DNA from: Candidatus Thalassarchaeaceae archaeon
GTDB lineage: Archaea > Thermoplasmatota > Poseidoniia > Poseidoniales > Thalassarchaeaceae
Direction: 5' to 3'
Length of the DNA stretch: 6,418 nucleotides
Assembly: GCA_029250565.1 (NCBI GenBank)
Contig: JAQXFA010000019.1
Coordinates: 1 to 6,418 of the forward strand
Every line of letters starts with the position of its first letter. Positions within the stretch are counted from its first letter, which is position 1. Made by a program: the position numbers and the translations under genes. This document shows, one piece after another, positions 1 through 6,418 of the stretch. The notes under the pieces are model-generated. The model was not told where the DNA came from and did not search any database. It saw only the letters and a program-made list of their open reading frames with translations.

Positions 1-510
1 AATGAGCGTAAATTCCCAATCACATCTAGTTGCGGATTATGTGGTAGAGATACACTTGATGGGTTAATTATTCCCAGCCTTTTAACAATCTCAGACGAAC
101 AATGGGTGTCTCCAGAATTGTTAACTCAACTACCACAAAGACTCACTGATTCTCAGGACCATTTCAAAACCACTGGTGGGCTACATGCTTGTGCACTTTT
201 TGACTTCGAAGGAAAATTAGTTTCTGTTCGAGAAGATGTTGGTAGGCACAATGCTTTGGACAAATTAATTGGTTCAAGGTTGATTGCAAATGGTTTACCA
301 GCAGAAAAACAAATTCTAATGTTGTCAGGTAGAATTGGTTATGAATTGATACAAAAGGCAGCATTAGCTGGAATCCCAGTAATTGCTGGTCTTGGAGCCC
401 CTTCAACTATGGCAGTTGATGCCGCTAGAGAAGCCGGCCTCACCTTGATTGGTTTTCTACGCAGTAACCGATTTAATGTCCATACCGGGGCCTGGAGACT
501 TATTGGATAG
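1..510 (+). CDS. fdhD: FdhD, formate dehydrogenase accessory sulfurtransferase (5'-partial)
   Basis: FdhD takes sulfur from a cysteine desulfurase and passes it to the molybdenum bis-guanine-dinucleotide cofactor before insertion into formate dehydrogenase-type enzymes in the cytoplasm. The frame is open from base 1 and gives 169 residues; family members are usually about 260-280, so roughly the N-terminal third lies outside the window. Visible signatures, numbered from base 1, are SSCGLCG at residues 9-15, whose Cys11 and Cys14 (codons 31-33 and 40-42) form the sulfur-carrying CxxC loop; TGGLHA at 58-63; VREDVGRHNALDKLIG at 76-91; SGRIGYE at 109-115; GAPS at 132-135; and GFLRSNRFNVHTG near the C-terminus. 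The GTG at 106 is internal to this conserved frame and is not the start. The next gene encodes a molybdopterin oxidoreductase, the expected client. Identification is firm; only the 5' end is missing. Confidence 0.96.
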   Translation, partial: NERKFPITSSCGLCGRDTLDGLIIPSLLTISDEQWVSPELLTQLPQRLTDSQDHFKTTGGLHACALFDFEGKLVSVREDVGRHNALDKLIGSRLIANGLPAEKQILMLSGRIGYELIQKAALAGIPVIAGLGAPSTMAVDAAREAGLTLIGFLRSNRFNVHTGAWRLIG

Positions 511-577
511 TGAAGTTGTTAGAGGGGTGTCTACGGCGAGCGATTTGAATAAGTGGGTTATCAGGTAGTTGAGTAAG

Positions 578-2851
578 ATGGCGAAACGAGATACCAGGGC
601 AACTACCCCTAACCAAGAGGAACGGCTAAAGATAGGGAAACCAAAGCAAGTAGCAGCAGGATTTGCAGGAGTCTCTAAATCATTTGGAATAGGGTTGGGA
701 GAAGCTGGAATGCGTCGCACATGGGGCGCGATGCGAACGGTCAACAAGTTCGATGGTTATGATTGTCCTGGGTGCGCTTGGCCAGATCCTGATAATCACC
801 GTAGCGGATTTGAATTCTGCGAGAATGGTGCAAAAGCGTTTGCCACCGAGGCAACGACAAAAAGAGTCACCGCTGCTTTTTTTGCAGAACATTCAGTTCA
901 ATTTCTTTCAGAACAATCTGATATGTGGCTTGATAAACAAGGTAGATTAACTGTGCCGATGTTTCTTAGAGATGGTTCTAATCACTATGAGCCGATTACT
1001 TGGGGTGAATCCTTTAGATTAATTTCCGATTCAGTTGGAAGTCTAGATACAGCAGACGAAGCGGTTCTATATACGAGTGGTAGAACTTCTAATGAGGCTG
1101 CCTTTCTATGGGGTACACTTGCACGGCAAATAGGGACCAATAACCTGCCAGACTGCTCCAACATGTGTCACGAATCAAGTGGTTATGCACTTACTGAGGT
1201 AATTGGTATTGGTAAAGGTACAGTGCGATTATCTTGCTTTGAAAAAGCAGACTTGATTCTAGTCATCGGGCAAAACCCTGGTACTAATCATCCTCGTATG
1301 CTAACTGCACTTGCTAATTGTAAAAGGAACGGTGGTTCAGTAGTCAGTATTAACCCACTTGAAGAAACGGGGATGCGTCGTTTCAAACATCCACAAGAGG
1401 TACTGCGAATGTTTGGTTCTGGGACTAAGATTGCAGATGATCATTTCCCCGTTAAAATCAATGGCGATGCAGCATTGTTGAAAGGTGTGATGAAAGTCGT
1501 TCTCGAAGAAGGTAATCTAAATTGGGATTTTATAGATACACACACAGAAGGGTTCGAAGAATTAAAACAGGAGATTGAAAGAACTGAATGGGGAGATATC
1601 GTAACCGGTTCAGGGATTAGTAAAGAACGAGTAATTAAGTTGGGCAAAGCAGTTTCTAACTCAAAGAATCTAATCATCTGTTGGGCTATGGGACTGACTC
1701 AACACAAGAACTCCGTTTCAGTAATTCAGGAGATTGTAAACCTCCTTCTAATGGGTGGCCACTTTGGTCGCCCAGGGGCTGGAGCCTGCCCAGTTAGAGG
1801 CCATTCAAATGTCCAAGGTGACAGAACCGTTGGTATCCAACATAATCCTAAACCAGAATTTGTTGCCCAACTTGAAAAAGCAACAGGTATCACTGTCCCT
1901 AACAAAGGTGGATATGACACCGTTGAAGCCGTCAGAGCGATGCTTGACAAAAAAGTCCGCCTATTCATGGGCATGGGTGGTAACATAGTCTCCGCTATGT
2001 CTGATACCGAACAGGTTGCTACAGGGATACAAAATGTTGACCTAACAGTTCAGATTTCTACTAAATTGAATCGCTCTCATTTGGTGACAGGAAGAGAGGC
2101 TCTTATCCTACCATGCTTGGGTAGAACAGAGATTGACCGACAATTGTCAGGAGAACAATTTGTTACAGTTGAGAATAGCATGGGTGTGGTTCACAAGAGT
2201 AGGGGTTCTCTTGAACCAGCTAGTACACATTTACTATCTGAGCCTGCTATTGTAACAGGTATTGGTGCTGCCTGTTTTGGAAGTGAACCGTTTGATTGGG
2301 CCGGCCTATTGCAAGACTATGATTCGATTCGAGATGTCATTGAGCAGGTAATTCCTGGTTTCCAGGATTACAATTCCCGCGTGCGTGTTGATGGTGGATT
2401 CTATCTGCCAAATGGGCCACGAGATGGCCCTTTTTGGGACACCAAATCAGGTAAGGCTAATTTCACAGTCCATGGGTTACCTGATGCCGTTTCTCAGAAT
2501 GGTCAATTCACTATGATGACAGTACGCAGTCACGACCAGTATAATACCACCATATATGGCATGGATGACCGTTACAGGGGTATTTATGGGGCTCGCAGAG
2601 TAGTTTTGATGAACCCTTCAGATATGTCCGAACTTGGAATCAAAGCGGGTGATGAAGTGGATTTGACAAGCCATTTTCAAGATCGCTCGATTTCTGCGCC
2701 CTCATGGAAGGTGGTGCCTTATCAAATTCCAAAAGGCGATATCTGTACATACTTCCCAGAAGCAAATGTGCTAGTACCGTTGGATAGTGTAGCAGAAGGC
2801 AGCAACACGCCGACCTCAAAGTCAGTAGCCGTCACGGTAAGTCTACCTTGA
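578..2851 (+). CDS. FdhF/YdeP-type molybdopterin oxidoreductase, alpha subunit
   Basis: This is a cytoplasmic molybdenum-bis-MGD oxidoreductase, 757 residues from ATG 578, close to the roughly 760 I recall for E. coli YdeP. Numbered from that ATG, the motifs in order are CPGCAWPDP with Cys63 and Cys66 plus Cys81 in FCENGAKA (iron-sulfur region); the predicted Mo-ligand Cys197 in MCHESSG (TGT at 1166-1168); GQNPGTNHPRM at 231-241; a glycine-rich cofactor-binding stretch GGHFGRPGAGACPVRG at 393-408; and SHDQYNTTIYG at 651-661 in the C-terminal dinucleotide-binding domain. There is no Tat signal or membrane segment. An in-frame TTG at 569 would add three residues; ATG is preferred, and neither has a strong Shine-Dalgarno (AGGT at 563-566 is weak). 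The 67-base gap after fdhD suggests one transcript. The family is often labelled formate dehydrogenase, but YdeP-like members have no firmly known substrate, and no partner redox subunit is visible here. Confidence 0.93.
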   Translation: MAKRDTRATTPNQEERLKIGKPKQVAAGFAGVSKSFGIGLGEAGMRRTWGAMRTVNKFDGYDCPGCAWPDPDNHRSGFEFCENGAKAFATEATTKRVTAAFFAEHSVQFLSEQSDMWLDKQGRLTVPMFLRDGSNHYEPITWGESFRLISDSVGSLDTADEAVLYTSGRTSNEAAFLWGTLARQIGTNNLPDCSNMCHESSGYALTEVIGIGKGTVRLSCFEKADLILVIGQNPGTNHPRMLTALANCKRNGGSVVSINPLEETGMRRFKHPQEVLRMFGSGTKIADDHFPVKINGDAALLKGVMKVVLEEGNLNWDFIDTHTEGFEELKQEIERTEWGDIVTGSGISKERVIKLGKAVSNSKNLIICWAMGLTQHKNSVSVIQEIVNLLLMGGHFGRPGAGACPVRGHSNVQGDRTVGIQHNPKPEFVAQLEKATGITVPNKGGYDTVEAVRAMLDKKVRLFMGMGGNIVSAMSDTEQVATGIQNVDLTVQISTKLNRSHLVTGREALILPCLGRTEIDRQLSGEQFVTVENSMGVVHKSRGSLEPASTHLLSEPAIVTGIGAACFGSEPFDWAGLLQDYDSIRDVIEQVIPGFQDYNSRVRVDGGFYLPNGPRDGPFWDTKSGKANFTVHGLPDAVSQNGQFTMMTVRSHDQYNTTIYGMDDRYRGIYGARRVVLMNPSDMSELGIKAGDEVDLTSHFQDRSISAPSWKVVPYQIPKGDICTYFPEANVLVPLDSVAEGSNTPTSKSVAVTVSLP

Positions 2852-2899
2852 AACTAAGATGGTCGAATAATAACCATTAGAATAATTATTTTTAATGTT
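2852..2899. terminator. AT-rich convergent intergenic spacer, probable transcription end
   Basis: These 48 bases separate the stop of the molybdopterin oxidoreductase gene (TGA 2849-2851) from the stop of the opposing TPR gene (TAG 2900-2902). They hold a short inverted repeat, ATGGT at 2859-2863 with ACCAT at 2873-2877, then a perfect 10-base palindrome AATAATTATT at 2881-2890 that runs into five T at 2889-2893 on the + strand. A T-rich end suits termination of the + strand transcript, in the archaeal style if the host is an archaeon. The - strand side has no clear T-run, and the stem is too weak for a classical intrinsic terminator. The call rests on position and composition. Confidence 0.35.
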
Positions 2900-5386
2900 C
2901 TAACTCTTCATCCTTGAGAGGCGTTTAAGTTTCTTTTCTTGTTCCTTTTGAAGTAGTTTGCATCGGCGAATTTGCTCCTTTGCCATCTTAGCGTGGTCAC
3001 CCTCAAGTGGGCTGACTCTCTTCTCCGACATACCCTGTTCAAAGCATTTTATTGCATCAGCATAGCGTTCAACTTCCGCATATGCTGTGCCCATATTGTA
3101 TAGGGTTGCACCGGTTACTCCAGAAGGATTGATTCTCATTGCTTCGTGATATGCGTCAATACAGTCGCTAAATTTCTTTAGATAGTAAAATGCATTACCT
3201 CTAGCATTTAATATCCTTACAACCATTTCATCATCATTGACAAATGTTGGTAGTGCCCGGTCAAAGCAAGCCAGAGCTTCGGTGTATTTCTCTTCAGTAA
3301 GAAGTGTGAGTCCTTTGTTATACCACTGTACATCTTGATTTGAAATTGAACTACTGTCAATTTTCCCTGAACCTATTATTTCAGGGGCAGGTGTATTTGA
3401 TGCGACATCCAAAGCAGCCTTTGCCAGGTCTACTTCAGGAGATGGTTCTTCTCGTTCAACCGGTTCAGGTTCAGGTGTAGTATCTAGAATTTCTTCGGCA
3501 GCAATTACCTGTTCTGCTGTTTGTTCTTCTTTCTCTGTAATAGAATCTGATGTCTCGTTGGAATCGGTTTGTGAATCCACATCCCCCCACGGATCATCTG
3601 CCCATGGGTCGTCGGAAGCAACTTCTTCAGGGGATGCAACTTCTTCGGTTTCAGCCTCTTCTTCCACCTGTTGTGTTTCTTCAATTGGTGCTTCAACTTC
3701 CGGTTCTGGAACAGGTTCGGGTTCTTGTGCCTGCTCGGGTTCATAATGTACCTCAGCCGGTGGTTCACTAACCTCTAGTGCGGGAGTGGTTTCCCCGGTT
3801 AGTGAAGCGATTTTAGTTCTACATTTTTCTGCAGTTGCTTGGTCTCCAGCGGCAATGAATGTTTTTCGCATGCCAATCCACAATTCAGGGTTATCACGGT
3901 CCGTTTCAATTAAGGATCTCCAAGCCTTCACTGCTTCAGGATACGAACCAGATAAAGTCATGGCTCTAGCACGGAGTTTGACATTTTCGGTAGTACCATT
4001 ATCTGGTATATACTTCAATGCTTCAGAAGCCAATTCAGGTCCTTCTGGTATCGTAGTGGGGATTTCTGTTGCCATCTCCAATACTTCACCTTCTCCTTCA
4101 GCAATAGCGATTAAGATACCCGCAAAAGTTGGTCCGCCTGTGTGGTCTGGCTCATGTGTAAGTAAGGATCTCCAAGATTCGATTGCTAAGGATAGTGAAC
4201 CATTAGCAGTGTGTATTTCAGCCAGTGATGCCGATGCTTTTGTGTAATCAGGACGTAATCCTAAAGCCGCATTAAAACATGTGATTGCAGTTTCTTCGTG
4301 ATCGTTTCTACGGTGCAATGCTCCAAGATTATACCATGATGCAGCATCAGTATTATCCAAGTCTAGTGCGTAAGTAAAAGCCTCAATTGCATTATCAATA
4401 AGTGATAATCGAGCCATTGAGGCAGCTGCTACTCTCCATGCCCTCGGGTGTTCTGCGGCTTCGTTGTGAAGTAAATCTCTAAGCAGTTCCAATCCTTGTT
4501 CAGGCTCATTTTGTTTGATCAAATTTGCTGCTTCTTCAACAATCGCATCCAAATCAATCGCGGGTGCTGCAACAGGCTCTTCAATAGCCGGGGGTGAAGG
4601 CTCGGGTTCAACTACAGGGGCGCTAGTTTCCTCAGCAGTAGGGGCTGCAACAACCTCGGTTTCAGTAACTGTTGGTTCACTAGGTGGTCCTTGACTTGAG
4701 ATACGTGCCAAATCCGGATGAGATGGGAATGATTTCAAGGCTTTATGGGCAAAGATTGCGGCCTCTGAATTATTTCCTGTTCTGTCAAGTAGTACCGCTA
4801 GATTAGCCGCTGCGGGGCCATGATCTGATTGCATATCTAAACAAACTTTGAATGCTTTTGTGGCTTCTTCAACTTGTCCACCCATTTCATGTATGACACC
4901 TCTGTTGAACCATGCCATTGCATTACTTGGGTCGGATGCAATTACTCTGTTGAATATTTTCAGTGCTTGCTGTTCTCGTCCTTCAGATACTAGTAATTCA
5001 CCTTGAGTTATTAGTGATTCTAAATCTTCATCCTCATCACCAAAATCTTGTTGAATAGATTGTTGTGGTGCATCACCACTGATTTTGTCTTTGACTTTTT
5101 CCACAGCATCTGTTCCTGCTTGTTTTACATTTGTAAAAACTGGTACAACATGGTCACCAATTTGTTGACTTACTTTTTGGACCGAACCAACAAGATCCCC
5201 ATCAGCAGATACAGCGTCTCTAACTTCGGACTCTACCTTTTGAACGATTTCTGTTACCTTTTCCTTAACTTGAGTGATTTTTGAAGGCACCCCATATAGG
5301 TCGCCATCGCAGGCAGGGCATACTGCTTCTAGCCCATCCAATTGATGTTCACAGTGGGGGCAATTACCATGTCCATGTTCAGCCAT
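2900..5386 (-). CDS. Zinc-ribbon and multi-block TPR scaffold protein with acidic linkers
   Basis: I do not recognise a named family for the whole 828-residue protein. From ATG 5386 it has a zinc ribbon with CPHC and CPAC (Cys9, 12, 23, 26); an amphipathic charged helical region at about 37-104; TPR block one at about 123-230 (AWFNRGVIHEMGG); an acidic/proline/alanine linker at 234-280; block two at 282-530 (SWYNLGALHRRND); a longer glutamate/proline linker at 531-683 containing DDPWADDPWGD; block three at 685-790 (WYNKGLTLL, LYNMGTAYAEVERY); and a basic lysine/arginine tail from about 800. There is no signal peptide or membrane helix, so it is probably cytoplasmic. TPR blocks bind protein partners and zinc ribbons bind protein or nucleic acid, so a scaffold or adaptor role is inferred; no catalytic domain is seen. 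A GTG at 5395 would add MER in frame; ATG is preferred although neither has a clear Shine-Dalgarno. It lies 154 bases downstream of the HEAT-repeat gene. Confidence 0.88.
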   Translation of the reverse strand: MAEHGHGNCPHCEHQLDGLEAVCPACDGDLYGVPSKITQVKEKVTEIVQKVESEVRDAVSADGDLVGSVQKVSQQIGDHVVPVFTNVKQAGTDAVEKVKDKISGDAPQQSIQQDFGDEDEDLESLITQGELLVSEGREQQALKIFNRVIASDPSNAMAWFNRGVIHEMGGQVEEATKAFKVCLDMQSDHGPAAANLAVLLDRTGNNSEAAIFAHKALKSFPSHPDLARISSQGPPSEPTVTETEVVAAPTAEETSAPVVEPEPSPPAIEEPVAAPAIDLDAIVEEAANLIKQNEPEQGLELLRDLLHNEAAEHPRAWRVAAASMARLSLIDNAIEAFTYALDLDNTDAASWYNLGALHRRNDHEETAITCFNAALGLRPDYTKASASLAEIHTANGSLSLAIESWRSLLTHEPDHTGGPTFAGILIAIAEGEGEVLEMATEIPTTIPEGPELASEALKYIPDNGTTENVKLRARAMTLSGSYPEAVKAWRSLIETDRDNPELWIGMRKTFIAAGDQATAEKCRTKIASLTGETTPALEVSEPPAEVHYEPEQAQEPEPVPEPEVEAPIEETQQVEEEAETEEVASPEEVASDDPWADDPWGDVDSQTDSNETSDSITEKEEQTAEQVIAAEEILDTTPEPEPVEREEPSPEVDLAKAALDVASNTPAPEIIGSGKIDSSSISNQDVQWYNKGLTLLTEEKYTEALACFDRALPTFVNDDEMVVRILNARGNAFYYLKKFSDCIDAYHEAMRINPSGVTGATLYNMGTAYAEVERYADAIKCFEQGMSEKRVSPLEGDHAKMAKEQIRRCKLLQKEQEKKLKRLSRMKS
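3911..4176 (-). repeat. Two copies of a 14-base repeat marking similar TPR units
   Basis: The + strand string TAAGGATCTCCAAG occurs at 3911-3924 and again at 4163-4176, in the same reading frame of the TPR gene. It encodes WRSL in two aligned TPR helices, SLAIESWRSLLTHEPD and PEAVKAWRSLIETDRD. The likeliest explanation is duplication of a TPR unit within block two, because identity at DNA level over five codons is more than protein similarity requires. The sequence between the copies is not repeated. Confidence 0.5.
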
Positions 5387-5540
5387 GCGTTCCACTCAGA
5401 CTGCGACCCGTAAGTGTCACGGATAAGTGTTCGGTGTTATAGTACAGGAAATAATCAACAATTATGAACTGATTTTCTCATTGATATTCATCTTATATGG
5501 CTGAATGAATACTAATTTTTGTTCATGTATAGATGATTAA
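5387..5540. promoter_or_regulatory. AT-rich intergenic region with candidate TPR-gene promoter
   Basis: This 154-base gap follows the HEAT-repeat gene and precedes the TPR gene, both on the - strand. Reading toward the TPR gene there are two TATA-like boxes: CCATATAAGA (+ strand 5491-5500) and TACTATAAC (5436-5444). The second is centred about 54 bases before ATG 5386 and would fit a short leader. An inverted repeat, TATTCAT at 5485-5491 with ATGAATA at 5505-5511, brackets the first box with a 13-base loop and could be an operator or a weak hairpin. A perfect 12-base palindrome, ATGATTAATCAT at 5533-5544, covers the stop of the HEAT gene. No start site can be fixed from sequence alone. Confidence 0.35.
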
Positions 5541-6338
5541 TCATACTGCTCCAGATTCAACTAGTGATTCTAAGTGTTCTACTGAACGCTTTGCCGCGGC
5601 TGCAACTTCCGAATCTTCATCTTGCATCGCATAAGCAAGTATTGGTACAACAGCAGGAAACGGATATCTAGCTAGGATTTCTACTGCCAATCTTCGAATG
5701 GAAGCAGATTCATCTTTCGCCGCAATTATAACTGCCTCCATAGCCTTCTCTCCAGAAAAGTTGGAAAATTGTTTGAGGGCCGAATAACGAACTTCTAGGT
5801 TATCATCGAGCAACCCTTGTTTTAGAAGTGGTATATCGGAGGGGTGGGAACTTCTACCGATTGCTTGATGGGCAAACTTCCTTACACCTGAATCTGAATC
5901 ATGAATCGCTTCTGCTAGAATTTCATTAGCAACCGAATCCTCTAAGCGACCTAAGGCTGTGACACAACCTCTTCTGACAAGTGGGTTTTCATGACGGATT
6001 CCTTTGATTAAAGAATCAAAATGCCCTATCATTACTAGTGATGCAGTTGCTGCAGTGTGTAGTTCATCTTCGGCTAATATCTCAACTAAGGGGGGTGCCC
6101 CTTTGACGTCTCCAATCATACCTAGAGCCTCAATCATTTGAGTTCTGCTTGCAATATCGTTACTACCATCAGATGCTAGTTCAGCAAGTTTTGTGGTTGC
6201 TCTATAACCGAGCCTAAAAGCCATTTCAGGGTCTTTTCCTGCAACAGCAACCCCTTCCCGTATAGTTTGATTAATGCCGACAATACGAATTACCGTTTGA
6301 ATAATCATATAATCAATTGATAAAAGAATAAACATCAC
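5541..6338 (-). CDS. HEAT-repeat protein with hydrophobic N-terminal segment
   Basis: This is an alpha-solenoid protein of 265 residues from GTG 6338 (ATG 6335 is the next codon). Residues about 2-21 (MFILLSIDYMIIQTVIRIVG) are hydrophobic and could be a membrane anchor. From about residue 60 to 258 there are six to seven HEAT/PBS-lyase-like repeats of about 30 residues with the typical alternation LVRRGCVTALGRLED, GVRKFAHQAIGRSSH, LEVRYSALKQFSNFS and ASIRRLAVEILARYP, each followed by a helix ending in an acidic turn such as HDSDS or KDESA. No catalytic residues of bilin lyases are evident, so a protein-binding scaffold is inferred. A GGGAG seven bases before GTG 6338 and a TATA-like box support this start. 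However, the frame stays open upstream to base 6418 without a stop, so the gene may be 5'-partial and longer. The TPR gene follows 154 bases downstream on the same strand. Confidence 0.85.
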   Translation of the reverse strand: MMFILLSIDYMIIQTVIRIVGINQTIREGVAVAGKDPEMAFRLGYRATTKLAELASDGSNDIASRTQMIEALGMIGDVKGAPPLVEILAEDELHTAATASLVMIGHFDSLIKGIRHENPLVRRGCVTALGRLEDSVANEILAEAIHDSDSGVRKFAHQAIGRSSHPSDIPLLKQGLLDDNLEVRYSALKQFSNFSGEKAMEAVIIAAKDESASIRRLAVEILARYPFPAVVPILAYAMQDEDSEVAAAAKRSVEHLESLVESGAV

Positions 6339-6345
6339 AAGATGT

Positions 6346-6353
6346 CTCCCACC
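6346..6353 (-). promoter_or_regulatory. Shine-Dalgarno-like site before the HEAT-repeat gene
   Basis: On the - strand this reads GGTGGGAG. The GGGAG core (6346-6350) ends seven bases before GTG 6338 and ten before ATG 6335, a normal spacing. It is the clearest ribosome-binding match in the window and the main argument that translation starts here although the upstream frame is open. If the gene truly begins beyond the window, this match is coincidental. Confidence 0.45.
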
Positions 6354-6387
6354 AGATGCATTTAGTTTAACTCCAGATACATGGATA

Positions 6388-6397
6388 CCATATACTT
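6388..6397 (-). promoter_or_regulatory. TATA-like box upstream of the HEAT-repeat gene
   Basis: On the - strand this reads AAGTATATGG, centred about 55 bases before GTG 6338. An archaeal box A here would place transcription start near 6366 and leave a leader of roughly 28 bases that contains the Shine-Dalgarno-like site. The similar spacing of a TATA-like box before the TPR gene is mildly supportive. AT-rich six-base matches are common by chance, and the host domain is not proven. Confidence 0.25.
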
Positions 6398-6418
6398 CTG
6401 ACCAATCAAGGAATGACC

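Noticed and set aside
106..510. Short ORF starting at GTG 106 as a separate 134-residue gene
   Set aside because: The frame is open upstream to base 1 and carries the FdhD CxxC motif there, so this is the 3' part of a truncated fdhD.
511..577. Separate promoter between fdhD and the oxidoreductase gene
   Set aside because: The 67-base gap shows no convincing TATA-like or -10/-35 element, so co-transcription is simpler.
457..747. 96-residue - strand ORF across the fdhD-oxidoreductase gap
   Set aside because: It overlaps both real genes in antisense, lacks a domain, and has no supporting start signal.
1166..1168. Possible selenocysteine codon at the molybdenum-ligand position
   Set aside because: The codon is TGT (cysteine), not TGA, so no recoding is needed.
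3558..3746. Serine/glycine-rich antisense ORF resembling a low-complexity protein
   Set aside because: Its composition is simply the complement of the glutamate/proline-rich linker of the TPR gene.
3341..3796. Glutamate/proline-rich tract as a tandem DNA repeat
   Set aside because: The periodicity is compositional (EPE-type codons) with no consistent repeat unit at DNA level.
3786..4247. 153-residue ORF antisense to the TPR gene
   Set aside because: It lies wholly inside a well-supported coding region on the other strand, shows no recognisable domain, and looks like a shadow of the TPR codons.
1..6418. tRNA, rRNA, CRISPR array, insertion sequence or attachment site
   Set aside because: Nearly all bases are coding, and the gaps (67, 48 and 154 bases) hold no cloverleaf, spaced direct repeats or terminal inverted repeats.

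Overview
The window holds four protein-coding genes in two convergent pairs, with little spare DNA. By eye the base composition is moderately AT-rich and uniform. I see no RNA gene, mobile element, CRISPR array or obvious transfer boundary. The likely source is a free-living prokaryote. The zinc ribbon plus TPR plus acidic-linker protein, the TATA-like upstream boxes and the T-rich ends recall planktonic Thermoplasmatota (for example marine group II/III archaea). That is an inference from general style only, because no ribosomal or other taxonomic marker is present.

Left half, + strand (1-2851): the 3' two thirds of fdhD, whose product transfers sulfur to the molybdenum cofactor, is followed after 67 bases by a complete gene for a molybdopterin oxidoreductase of the FdhF/YdeP type. 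They are probably co-transcribed. FdhD would sulfurate the bis-guanine-dinucleotide cofactor that the oxidoreductase carries. The oxidoreductase has cysteine, not selenocysteine, as the predicted molybdenum ligand. Its motifs match the YdeP-like branch, whose substrate is not firmly known, so calling it a formate dehydrogenase would be over-precise.

Right half, - strand (2900-6418): a HEAT-repeat protein with a hydrophobic N-terminal segment (5541-6338, reading frame open to the window edge) lies upstream of a large modular protein (2900-5386). The large protein consists of a zinc ribbon, an amphipathic helical region and three TPR blocks separated by two acidic, proline-rich linkers. Both are alpha-solenoid proteins of the kind used for protein-protein scaffolding. 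A 154-base AT-rich gap with palindromes and TATA-like boxes separates them.

The two pairs converge on a 48-base AT-rich spacer that probably terminates transcription. Nothing in the sequence ties the molybdoenzyme pair functionally to the solenoid pair. I found no clear evidence of a new defence or mobile system. The most unusual item is the architecture of the zinc ribbon/TPR protein.
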